Under the pieces are notes generated by a model, which saw nothing but the letters and a program-made list of their open reading frames with translations, had not been told where the DNA came from and made no database searches. A DNA stretch of 64,000 nucleotides from positions 310,001 through 374,000 of the forward strand of contig NZ_JAJKFQ010000001.1 of assembly GCF_020966635.1 (NCBI RefSeq), written 5' to 3'. Every line of letters begins with the position of its first letter. Within the stretch, counting starts at the first letter, position 1. Of this stretch, positions 44,386 to 52,424 are shown one piece after another. This stretch comes from Stieleria sp. JC731 (lineage in GTDB: Bacteria > Planctomycetota > Planctomycetia > Pirellulales > Pirellulaceae). Made by a program: the position numbers and the translations under genes.

Positions 44386-44850
44386 ATGTACCAGTCTTTC
44401 AATCGAAACGTAGCAAAATGTTGCGAACTGCTTCGGTCAGTCCTGACCAAGGCAGGGGTTTTGATTGTCGTCATGGTTGCGTCTGCTTCTTCTGCGTATG
44501 GCAGTTGTGGCGACTGGTTGCAGCATCCTGCTGGTGAGCAGTCGATGGACGCTTCACATTCGGCCGGCACTATAAATCTGGCTGGCACAGTACGTTTTGC
44601 AAGCACAGGGGCATTGCCGTTTGGCAAGCTTCCTTGTGATGGTCCGAATTGCAAAAGTGCTCCATTCGTTCCAAGTGCTCCGGTTCCAGTGTCCTCCGTT
44701 TCGTTCAAGACGATCAAGGATTACGGCTGCGAGCAAAAACAGCGTTCAGTTGCTGATATCAGCGAAGCTGAACTCCTCTATTTTGAGCCAGAAGTTTCAT
44801 TCCTGGCCGGTCATCGTGGACGCGTTGAGCGTCCACCACGGGCTGTCTAA
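44386..44850 (+). CDS. Small exported protein of unknown function
   Basis: 154 aa with a signal-peptide-like N-terminus (hydrophobic VLIVVMVASASSAYG, cleavage near AYGS). The mature part has four cysteines, two in CGDWL and PCDGPNC, and is Pro/Ser-rich with an Arg-rich tail. I do not recognise a named family, though CGD and PC-GP-C style motifs occur in small planctomycete exported proteins from memory. There is no ribosome-binding site, which fits the promoter placed directly before it. It precedes the redox cluster by 545 bp and is probably separate. Confidence 0.55.
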   Translation: MYQSFNRNVAKCCELLRSVLTKAGVLIVVMVASASSAYGSCGDWLQHPAGEQSMDASHSAGTINLAGTVRFASTGALPFGKLPCDGPNCKSAPFVPSAPVPVSSVSFKTIKDYGCEQKQRSVADISEAELLYFEPEVSFLAGHRGRVERPPRAV

Positions 44851-45297
44851 AGTCGCGTTGGATTTTACGGAAGTCCTTGCTGGGAAACCGTTTGCGTCGT
44901 TGGTCGCCTTGTCGCGAGATGGCCTTCAGCTGCGGTTGGTCATGTTCAAACTGCGATGATTCGCAGCTTGGCTAACGTGACCGAATTCAGCTGCTTCGGG
45001 CTGCGTCGCTGACTTGCCAGGCAGGATCCTGGTTGGTTGGCCACCTACTCCGCCAACGCTTTCGAACTGTCGTTTCGTCCGGCTTCACCATGCCACCTGG
45101 GACTCGCTGTCGCCGTGGTTTGTGTGACGATTCACTTGTCTGTGAAGTGGATTTCGTTGTCCGGCTACGTCGTTGTGACCAGTCCGCATCTGGCCCCTCG
45201 TCACGCAGCATGAGGTTGCTTGGGGTAGTGCTCTGCGCTGTTCGCATCGACGGTTTATGAACTTATCAAGCGAGCGTTTGGCTGGGTTTGAAGGTGT
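44851..45297. other. Intergenic region with no supported gene
   Basis: The ORFs here (44597-44959 plus, 44987-45247 minus, 45033-45260 plus) overlap and have no signal, motif or ribosome-binding site. The translated minus-strand frame is Arg/Ser-rich and looks like chance coding. The stretch is a candidate for decayed or repetitive DNA, but no copy of it was found elsewhere in the window. Confidence 0.4.
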
Positions 45298-45350
45298 CGA
45301 TTCTTCGCTCTTGCCGGACGTTCGTTAACACGATCCTTCGCTCTTCCGGA
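45298..45350 (+). repeat. Imperfect direct repeat upstream of the redox cluster
   Basis: CGATTCTTCGCTCTTgCCGGA (45298-45318) is repeated as CGATCCTTCGCTCTTCCGGA (45331-45350), with 33 bp between starts, close to three helical turns. It lies 46 nt upstream of the first cluster gene and could be a tandem operator. Confidence 0.4.
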
Positions 45351-45395
45351 GGACGCGTCGTCAACCACGAACCGAATCAATTTGGAGATCAGTGA

Positions 45396-45980
45396 ATGTC
45401 CACAGCAACCTGCGAGCTACCTAAAGCGACCAGTCAGATGACATGGATGGAGAGGATCAATGGCCCTTACCACAAAGAGGCTCTTTGGATTTACACCGCA
45501 ATCGTTTTGGCGCATTGGACTGAACACCTAGCGCAAGCGATTCAGATTTATGTCCTCAATTGGCCGATCCCTGAATCGCGAGGAGTGCTCGGACTTTGGT
45601 TCCCTTGGATGATCAAATCCGAAGCGTTGCACTATGGATACGCGATCATCATGTTGGTCGCATTTTGGATCCTTCGCAAAGGATTCGTAGGCCAATCGCT
45701 GACTTGGTGGATGGTCGCGTTTTGGATTCAGTTTTGGCACCACATCGAGCATGCCTTGTTGCAAAGTCAGGCGATCTTGCAACGAAACCTTTTTGATTCA
45801 CCGGTCCCGGTCAGCATTCTGCAGTTGGTCGTACCGCGAGTCGAACTGCACTTGTTCTACAACACCGTTGTGTTTGTCCCGATGGTGATCGCGATGTTCT
45901 ATCACATGTTTCCACTTCCCGGCGAAGCTGCCCACCAGGGTTGTTCGTGTGCATGGCAACCACGTGCCAAAAGGGCCTAG
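45396..45980 (+). CDS. Small His-rich integral membrane protein, first gene of redox cluster
   Basis: 194 aa with GGAG nine bases before the ATG. About four to five membrane helices. Histidines sit in or near them: H40-W-T-E-H44 in helix 1, H79, H115-H116-I-E-H119 in helix 3, H152 after Glu150, and H170. HxxxH and HHxxH recall the metal-binding boxes of membrane desaturases/hydroxylases and other metalloproteins, but the protein is much shorter than those families and the third box is incomplete, so I do not assign one. The C-terminus has CSC. Heme, copper or diiron binding is plausible. No named family recognised. Confidence 0.85.
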   Translation: MSTATCELPKATSQMTWMERINGPYHKEALWIYTAIVLAHWTEHLAQAIQIYVLNWPIPESRGVLGLWFPWMIKSEALHYGYAIIMLVAFWILRKGFVGQSLTWWMVAFWIQFWHHIEHALLQSQAILQRNLFDSPVPVSILQLVVPRVELHLFYNTVVFVPMVIAMFYHMFPLPGEAAHQGCSCAWQPRAKRA

Positions 45981-46055
45981 TTGCTGTGGTTGGGAAATGC
46001 ATCGATCACGATGCAATAAACGTGTTTAGAAAGTTGCTTTTACCAAGGTTTCATT

Positions 46056-46280
46056 ATGAATTTAGTTCGTTCCTTCATCTCGATCTTTTTGGTCGCTCTG
46101 TTCGCTGTTTCGATTGCCGGTTGGTTCTGGGCTGGAGGGCAACCGTCGCCCCAATCGATCGGGTCTCGCGTGGTGCTGGTGTTATGCGGTTTGTTGTCAG
46201 TCGGATGTTTCACTTTGCTGTGGAGTGCAAAGCCAGGGACAGCAGAAGAGATGATTTCGCCTACTGCTCATCAATCTTAG
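46056..46280 (+). CDS. Two-helix membrane peptide
   Basis: 74 aa with two hydrophobic segments (about 6-28 and 36-56) and short polar ends. It lies between the His-rich membrane protein and the FixH-like lipoprotein, 12 nt before the latter. No family recognised. Length and position suggest a small subunit of the membrane complex; comparable small helices are common in oxidase assembly operons, but this is inference. Confidence 0.65.
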   Translation: MNLVRSFISIFLVALFAVSIAGWFWAGGQPSPQSIGSRVVLVLCGLLSVGCFTLLWSAKPGTAEEMISPTAHQS

Positions 46281-46291
46281 GAGAGGAAAAG

Positions 46292-46711
46292 ATGCATTGT
46301 TTAAAGCGATCGAAGTATCAGCTGAATGCAATAAAGGTATGCGTTTCGGTCTTCTTGGCATTGGCAATCGTCGGTTGCGAAGGTGGAAGTACGCAAAGTC
46401 CAACGGGCAGTGCTGAGGTGACGTTCCAGCCTTCACAGCCAACGGTTGGGCCATGCGACTTGACGATCAAGCTGGTCGATGGCGAAGGGAAGCCGATCGA
46501 GGATGCGAAGCTGACGGTCGAAGGCAATATGAACCACGCCGGGATGAAACCTTCGTTTGCCGAAATGAGCCAAGCAGATGAACCTGGTGTCTATGAAGGG
46601 ACTATTGATTTCACGATGGGAGGTGACTGGTTTTTACTGGTTTCGGCTGAAGGTCCAAGCGGCGAAGTTATTGAAACGAAGGTTGATGTTCCGGGGGTGA
46701 ACACGAAGTGA
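46292..46711 (+). CDS. FixH/YtkA-like lipoprotein
   Basis: 139 aa from the ATG at 46292, which follows a strong AGGAGAGGAA ribosome-binding site; the in-frame extension upstream to 45941 is spurious because it runs through two genes. A lipobox ends at Cys29 (LALAIVGC), so it is probably lipid-anchored in the periplasm. The mature beta-sandwich has PTVGPCDLTIKLVDGEGKPIEDAKLTVEGNMNHAGM, then GVYEGTIDFTMGGDWFLLVS, closely resembling the FixH/YtkA Ig-like fold. YtkA/FixH-like proteins accompany copper and cytochrome oxidase assembly. The HAGM segment offers His/Met ligands for copper, which is inference. Overlaps the next gene by GTGA. Confidence 0.88.
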   Translation: MHCLKRSKYQLNAIKVCVSVFLALAIVGCEGGSTQSPTGSAEVTFQPSQPTVGPCDLTIKLVDGEGKPIEDAKLTVEGNMNHAGMKPSFAEMSQADEPGVYEGTIDFTMGGDWFLLVSAEGPSGEVIETKVDVPGVNTK

Positions 46712-48321
46712 GTTCCCTTGGGACGCAGCACTCAGCTAGACGTCGCTCTGAGCAGGATCCTCCGAGGGGGGCAACAGGTAGGCGAAAGCAGCGGTCATCG
46801 ATCGATCTGTTTTCGATTCCGTTGCTCGGAGGAATCCTGCGTCATCGTTGTTCACGGTTGTTGCTGCAAATCCCTGTTTTGCTAGTTAGCTTGATCATGG
46901 TGGGGCATGCTTTCTGGGGACCGCAACTGGCGCCGAAGAACCTCGCTGCTTTATTGACTTGGGTTCATTTTCGCGGCCTGGTGGTCCTGGTGATCTTGCT
47001 AGGCGGGAACTTCTTTTGCATGGGGTGTCCCTTCATGCTTCCGCGCGCACTGGTTCGCAAGGTTTATTCACCTCGTTGGAATTGGCCAAAAGCACTTCGC
47101 AACAAGTGGCCTGCGATCACGTTGTTCGTCGGAGTGTTGTTCGCGTATGAGCTATTTGATCTGTTTGCCGATCCATGGTGGACCGGCGTTTTGATTGTCT
47201 CCTACTTTGGTTTGGCAACAGCGGTGGATAGCCTGTTTCGGCAGGCTTCGTTTTGCAAATATGTTTGTCCGATCGGTCAGTTCAATTTCTTGGCGTCCAC
47301 ATTGTCGCCGCTCGAGGTCGTAGTTCGCGATCCGTCGGTTTGTACGGAGTGTAAAACCAAAGATTGCATTCGCGGTCGACGGGATATTCAAAATGAGCTG
47401 ACGTCGATAGGGGCCACGCAACAAATATCGGGTACGGTTGGCAGCAACAGAGCCAAGCTTCCTATCGTTCAGCGTGGATGTGAACTAGCGCTTTTTCAGC
47501 CACGTAAAACGGGAAATCTTGATTGCACGTTTTGCATGGACTGCGTCTATGCGTGTCCGGCGGACAATGTCGGAATCATCGCTCGATTGCCCGGCGAAGA
47601 GCTTGGCCAGATAGGTTCCAGATCCGGCCTTGGGGTGCTGGAACGGCGTCTTGATTTTTCCGTGCTGGCGGTAGTGTTCGCATTTGGCGCTTTGCTGAAC
47701 GCATTTGCGATGATCAGTCCGGTTTATACGCTGGAAAGGGCGATTGCGAACGCGACCGGTCTGCGAGTGGAATGGCCGATTTTGGCAGCCATCTTCTCTT
47801 TGTTTTTGGTAATCGAACCCGCAATCTTGCTGCTGTCTGCTGCTGTGATTACCAAGCGACTAACCGGATCGAATGATTCGGCAATTGCGATTGTGAAACG
47901 TTTAGCACCGTCGTTGCTACCGATCGGGTTTGGTGTCTGGCTTGCACACTATGCGTTTCATTTTTTAACGGGTGCACTGACGATTATTCCCGTCTCTCAA
48001 AATGCCGTGCGTCAGGCCTTTGGTACCGCATGGCTTGGAAAGCCGCAGTGGTCACTGGGCGGGATGCCGGAATCGATGGTTTATGCGATCGAACTCGGAT
48101 TTCTATTGATGGGGTTCATCGGTTCTGTCGCGACAGCATGGATGATCTTGCATCGCATCCAGCAAGGGTTCGCGTCCAAGGGGCCAGATCGAGCTTCCCT
48201 TCAATCGTCGGTCGCTAAGGCAACCGTTCCGTGGGGTGTTTTGTATTTCCTGATGCTGGTGTCGGCGATCTGGATCATGAATCAACCGATGGACATGCGC
48301 GGGACTTTTTTGGGTGGCTGA
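46708..48321 (+). CDS. NapH/CcoG-like polyferredoxin membrane protein
   Basis: 537 aa starting with GTG at 46708, overlapping the previous stop (GTGA). Five or more membrane helices. Cys motifs lie between them: FFCMGCPFM in an early loop, FCKYVCPIGQ, then a 4Fe-4S pair CTECKTKDCIRG and CTFCMDCVYACPADN. The CMGCPF and CKYVCPIGQ boxes are hallmarks of the NapH/NosR/CcoG group, which pass electrons from the quinol pool or cytoplasm to periplasmic partners. The C-terminal half adds further helices not usual in NapH, more like NosR. No NapG-, NosZ- or CcoN-type gene accompanies it, so its electron acceptor is unknown; the neighbours are candidates. Confidence 0.92.
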   Translation: MSSLGTQHSARRRSEQDPPRGATGRRKQRSSIDLFSIPLLGGILRHRCSRLLLQIPVLLVSLIMVGHAFWGPQLAPKNLAALLTWVHFRGLVVLVILLGGNFFCMGCPFMLPRALVRKVYSPRWNWPKALRNKWPAITLFVGVLFAYELFDLFADPWWTGVLIVSYFGLATAVDSLFRQASFCKYVCPIGQFNFLASTLSPLEVVVRDPSVCTECKTKDCIRGRRDIQNELTSIGATQQISGTVGSNRAKLPIVQRGCELALFQPRKTGNLDCTFCMDCVYACPADNVGIIARLPGEELGQIGSRSGLGVLERRLDFSVLAVVFAFGALLNAFAMISPVYTLERAIANATGLRVEWPILAAIFSLFLVIEPAILLLSAAVITKRLTGSNDSAIAIVKRLAPSLLPIGFGVWLAHYAFHFLTGALTIIPVSQNAVRQAFGTAWLGKPQWSLGGMPESMVYAIELGFLLMGFIGSVATAWMILHRIQQGFASKGPDRASLQSSVAKATVPWGVLYFLMLVSAIWIMNQPMDMRGTFLGG

Positions 48322-48322
48322 A

Positions 48323-48931
48323 ATGACTATTTACAAATTGAAAGGAAGTCTGCTTCGCAACGCAGTGTTGTTGATCGCTTGTTCGTTTGCATCGAAAGCG
48401 ACTGCCCACGAAGGACCGCCGTTTCCTCTAGAGCTTGATCAGCCGGTTGCGGGTTATTCAGTTTCGGTCTGGGCTGATCCCGATATTGGCGAGGCTCGCT
48501 TCTTCGTCATTGTCGAATCGGAATCGGGAGAGATGCCTTCGGTTGTTCCTGAAGTTCAGCTTTGGGTCGAGCCTATTGATAGCCGACTGCCCAAGGTGAG
48601 CGTCCCGATTGATCGCCAGAAGTTAAAGGGAAGTTTGCAGTTCTTGTCGAAACCATTCTTTGATCGGCAAGACCATTGGAATGTCGGAATCCGCGTTATA
48701 CGGCCCGACGGGAGCTCCAGCGAATTGGTGTCGGTTGTCGAGTCGACTCCACCCGGGTACGGGCCTTGGGATCTGGCAATTTATTTGTTTCCGTTCGCAT
48801 TGATCGGCGGCGTTTGGTGCGTCGCGATCGCAAGGCGAGTACGGCACATGAATGACGACCAGTTCAGTGAAGTGGATCATGTGCCGTCTGACAATCTGCC
48901 GAACACCGGGACGGTGATTGATTGTGAATAG
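48323..48931 (+). CDS. Exported, membrane-anchored periplasmic-domain protein of the redox cluster
   Basis: 202 aa from the ATG at 48323, 1 nt after the polyferredoxin stop; GTG at 48314 is an alternative. Signal peptide cleaved near ATAHEG. A beta-rich domain (about 35-145) has GYSVSVWADPDIGEARFFVIVES, VQLWVEPID and DHWNVGIRVIRPDG. This resembles a FixH/CopC-like Ig fold, but I do not find a defended metal site; the His near the mature N-terminus could be one. One C-terminal helix (DLAIYLFPFALIGGVWCVAIA) anchors it. It probably partners the polyferredoxin. Confidence 0.85.
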   Translation: MTIYKLKGSLLRNAVLLIACSFASKATAHEGPPFPLELDQPVAGYSVSVWADPDIGEARFFVIVESESGEMPSVVPEVQLWVEPIDSRLPKVSVPIDRQKLKGSLQFLSKPFFDRQDHWNVGIRVIRPDGSSSELVSVVESTPPGYGPWDLAIYLFPFALIGGVWCVAIARRVRHMNDDQFSEVDHVPSDNLPNTGTVIDCE

Positions 48932-48950
48932 TAAGAAATCAGGAACCGCT

Positions 48951-51900
48951 ATGAATCGGTGGCGTTGGATGATTGGCGGGATGGTCGTTGTTGCCATGCT
49001 AATCGTAGTCGTCATGATCAGCTGGAATCGTTTCGCACGGATGCCGAATCGACGAGTGCCAACGGAAACCGTTACGGCAGGCTTCTTTGTCAGTCTTGCC
49101 GCGCTTGATGTCGAGGAGAACGAGCGAGCGGCGCGAGTCCTCGACGAGCTTGTCAAAACTGAACCAAGCGAGCCCGCGCTATGGGCCAATCTTGCAGTCG
49201 CAAAATTGCGTCTTAACGACCTGCAAGCTGCAGAGTTGGCACTTAACGAAGCGTTGCAGAGGGCCCCAGAGTCACGCGAGGTGCTGCGGTTGAAAGCTCA
49301 GTTCCTGGAATCATCTGGAGACATTGGGTCAGCGATCAACGTGCTGCGGAAACTGAATCAGCAGTGGCCGCAGAATATCCGTGTGGCTTTTAATTTGAGT
49401 CTGCTGCTTGGCCAGATGAATAGCGAATCGGCTGATAGCGAGTGTTTGAGATTGCTGGAAGGAATCTTGAAAACGCATCCACAGAATTTGCGAGTCCGCT
49501 GCGAATCGGCTCGGTTAGCCGCCACCATTCCGGATATAGACTCGCTGCAATCCTCCATTGAATTTTTGAACCAGGACCGATCGAAATGGACTGACCCGCA
49601 GCTCAAGCAACTCGATCAAGCGATGACTGCGGCGGGGGAAGGGAACTTTCGGCAGGCCGCGGTTTCGCTGACATTTTTTGAAAACTTATCCAAGCCATCG
49701 GTGGCTTATCAGCGAAGTCTTGATGAATTGGGGATCCTCTCGGTCACCGCCGTTGGAACTCCGGTCCGTTCATTTATCGCAATGGCAATGCCGCCTGCAG
49801 AAGCTTCGCCAGCAGACGTGAAGCTTCGTTTTGCCATTGATCAGTCTCCCGGAAAAGCAGCGCGGCTCGATCTGTTATTGGGCGTGAATCAACCCGGAAA
49901 GCGATGCTCAACCCTTTTGTCGCTTTCTGGGGAGACGATGCACGTTCAGGGGTCGGCCGCGCTGCCCTTTCCAGGATACACGCCAAACGAAAGTCTGGCA
50001 TGTGTGGCATGGGCGGACATGAACGATGACTTTGAAAATGACCTAATTTGCGTCGGTTCAGAGGGGACGAACCTATACCTAGCGGATAAGGATGGCTTTG
50101 GACGGGCCGAACTGAACGATGAACTGTTCAGCCGACCTTGGAAATCAGTGTGGTGTAGTGATGTCGAGGCGGATGGCGATTTGGATCTTATGCTAAGCGA
50201 CCATTCCGGATCGTTGCAATGTTTCCTGAACAACGGTGCGGTCGGTTTTCAATCCGATCCGTCGTTTGCGGCGTTTAAGTCAGTGACGTCGCTGAAGGAA
50301 ATCGATTTCGATCGCGATGGTGACTTGGATTTCGTCAGTCTCGATAAAGATGGCCAGTTGCATCTGTGGTCCAATCAGCGTGGCGGAAAATTTGAATCGA
50401 CGGCTTTTGAAGGGCTAAAGCGGTTTTCCTCCATTGCCATTACAGTTGCTGATCTGAACCGCGATGGCATTTTTGAAATCATCGCTTTGGATCAAAACGG
50501 TGGCATCAGGAGTCTTCAATTCGACGGTCAATCCTGGAAGGCTACTGATGTTCTGCCGAAAGCCATTCGACTGCCCACCGAAGGCGATTCGATTTCCAAT
50601 GCGTTTTTAACCGTCGAGGATATCGACAATAACGGCGCGATCGATTTAGTCATCAGCGCCGCTTGGCAGAGCGTGGTTTGGTTGCAAGATGATCGATCAA
50701 GTTGGCATTCGGTCGAGGTTGGGGTGCAGCAACTGACGTCCGTGGTTGACGTGGATTGCGATGGATTGCTCGACTTGATCGGTATGAGTGATGGGCAACC
50801 ACAGCTGGCCATCAACAAAAGCTCAGCGAACTATCGTTGGCATGACATCAGCCCTCGCGCGAATACGGCCGCCGGTGACAAACGCATCAATTCGTTTGGC
50901 ATCGGAGGACATGTCGAAGTTCGTGCGGGTAACACAATTCAGACCAAAGTGATTGAGTCTTCGCGAGTGCACTTTGGGTTAGGCGATCACTCACAAGTCG
51001 ATGTCGCCCGATTGATATGGCCCAATGGAACAAGCCAAGCCGAATTCGGACTCGAACGGAATGGGCAAACCGTCGCATCGCAGCGACTCAAAGGTTCATG
51101 TCCTTGGGTGTTCACGGATAACGGAGATGAGTTCCAGTTCGTAAAAGACTTTCTTTGGCGTTCGCCTCTGGGGTTGAAAATCAACGCACAGGACACTGCC
51201 GGCGTGACTCAAACCGAAGACCGGATCAAGCTTCCCGGCAGCGTTTTATGCGAACGTGATGGACGCTATGAGATTCGGATCACCGCGGAGCTTTGGGAGA
51301 CACACTTCTTTGATTCTGTCGCACTTGTTGCGGTCGACCATTCGATTGACACCGAAGTCTTTGTTGATGAGCGATTCGCTCCACAGCAAGAGCCGACTCG
51401 TGAAATCTTTGTCGGATCGCCACCAACGCCGATGCAAAGAGTCCGCGATGAAAATGGAGCAGACGTTGCGGCTCTGCTAGCCGAAAATGATGAGATCTAC
51501 GTCGACGGTTTTAAACTTGGGAAATACCAGGGCGTTGCGGATGACCACTGGGTGGAATTCCAGTTTCCTAGCGAAGCCTCCGACGCAGATGAACTGTTCA
51601 TTGTGGCGCATGGTTGGATCTATCCGACCGACAGCTCATTGAATGTCGCGATTGCACAGAATCCTGGTGTCGCTCCATACGGATTAGTTCTGGAGCGGCA
51701 GCTACCAGACGGATCATGGGAAATCGTCAATGATCAAATCGGTTTTCCAGCGGGGAAGCACAAGGATGTGATCATCCCGATGCATGGTCAAGAAATTGCG
51801 ACGGCATCGACATACCGGTTGCGGACCAATATGGAGATCTATTGGGACTCGTTGCGTTGGTCGGTTCGTATTCGAGATGACGATGTTTCTGAAACAGATT

Positions 51901-52421
51901 TGCCTTTGGTGAAATCTGATCTGGCACATCGTGGGTATTCGGTATTGGAACCAATCGATCGTCGCCGTCCAGACACCCCGACCTATACAGTCGACCGTGT
52001 TGAGCCGATCTGGATGGACTTGAAAGGATTCTATACCCGCTACGGTGATGTCGCCGAATTGCTCGCCCAAACCGACGATCGCTATGTGATCATGAACGCG
52101 GGAGATGAGATGCGATTGCAGTTCGCGTACAAGCCCGTCAAAGGAATTGATAACGAACGCAAGCGAGACTTTATCTTGATCGGCGACGGATGGGTGAAGG
52201 ACGGAGACTTCAACACGTCATTTTCGACAACCGTGGGGCCTTTGCCACGGCATCACGATGTCGACTACCAAGGACCAGCTACAGGACTGATGAAAGATCC
52301 TGTCTATCTAAAACATTCCGATGACTGGCGTCGATTCCACACACGCTACGTGTCATCAAAGCCATTCTTCAAGTCTCAGAAGGATCGCGTCGTTCCCTCT
52401 AGTCAGTTCCAGGGCGAGTAA
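48951..52421 (+). CDS. Large TPR / FG-GAP / ASPIC-UnbV protein, N-anchored
   Basis: 1156 aa from the ATG at 48951 with AGGAA before it; TTG at 48918 is less likely. An N-terminal anchor (MIGGMVVVAMLIVVVMISW) is followed by TPR-type helices (about 45-200), with ALWANLAVAKLRLNDLQAAELALNEAL as a clear unit. Six FG-GAP-like beta-propeller blades follow, with Dx-DxDG metal loops such as DFDRDGDLD and DVDCDGLLD. An ASPIC/UnbV-like segment (GGHVEVRAG, VHFGLGDHSQVD) precedes a long C-terminal region with CPWVFTDNGDEFQFV and RITAELWETHFFD, which recurs in planctomycete/acidobacterial relatives from memory. The whole should be periplasmic and bind several metal ions. Function unknown. Confidence 0.9.
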   Translation: MNRWRWMIGGMVVVAMLIVVVMISWNRFARMPNRRVPTETVTAGFFVSLAALDVEENERAARVLDELVKTEPSEPALWANLAVAKLRLNDLQAAELALNEALQRAPESREVLRLKAQFLESSGDIGSAINVLRKLNQQWPQNIRVAFNLSLLLGQMNSESADSECLRLLEGILKTHPQNLRVRCESARLAATIPDIDSLQSSIEFLNQDRSKWTDPQLKQLDQAMTAAGEGNFRQAAVSLTFFENLSKPSVAYQRSLDELGILSVTAVGTPVRSFIAMAMPPAEASPADVKLRFAIDQSPGKAARLDLLLGVNQPGKRCSTLLSLSGETMHVQGSAALPFPGYTPNESLACVAWADMNDDFENDLICVGSEGTNLYLADKDGFGRAELNDELFSRPWKSVWCSDVEADGDLDLMLSDHSGSLQCFLNNGAVGFQSDPSFAAFKSVTSLKEIDFDRDGDLDFVSLDKDGQLHLWSNQRGGKFESTAFEGLKRFSSIAITVADLNRDGIFEIIALDQNGGIRSLQFDGQSWKATDVLPKAIRLPTEGDSISNAFLTVEDIDNNGAIDLVISAAWQSVVWLQDDRSSWHSVEVGVQQLTSVVDVDCDGLLDLIGMSDGQPQLAINKSSANYRWHDISPRANTAAGDKRINSFGIGGHVEVRAGNTIQTKVIESSRVHFGLGDHSQVDVARLIWPNGTSQAEFGLERNGQTVASQRLKGSCPWVFTDNGDEFQFVKDFLWRSPLGLKINAQDTAGVTQTEDRIKLPGSVLCERDGRYEIRITAELWETHFFDSVALVAVDHSIDTEVFVDERFAPQQEPTREIFVGSPPTPMQRVRDENGADVAALLAENDEIYVDGFKLGKYQGVADDHWVEFQFPSEASDADELFIVAHGWIYPTDSSLNVAIAQNPGVAPYGLVLERQLPDGSWEIVNDQIGFPAGKHKDVIIPMHGQEIATASTYRLRTNMEIYWDSLRWSVRIRDDDVSETDLPLVKSDLAHRGYSVLEPIDRRRPDTPTYTVDRVEPIWMDLKGFYTRYGDVAELLAQTDDRYVIMNAGDEMRLQFAYKPVKGIDNERKRDFILIGDGWVKDGDFNTSFSTTVGPLPRHHDVDYQGPATGLMKDPVYLKHSDDWRRFHTRYVSSKPFFKSQKDRVVPSSQFQGE

Positions 52422-52424
52422 TCC

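Noticed and set aside
44987-45260. Overlapping ORFs on both strands upstream of the redox cluster
   Set aside because: No ribosome-binding site, signal, motif or match elsewhere in the window; treated as intergenic.
45941-46291. Long N-terminal extension of the FixH-like protein
   Set aside because: The extension overlaps two genes in other frames, while the ATG at 46292 has a strong ribosome-binding site and starts a lipoprotein signal.
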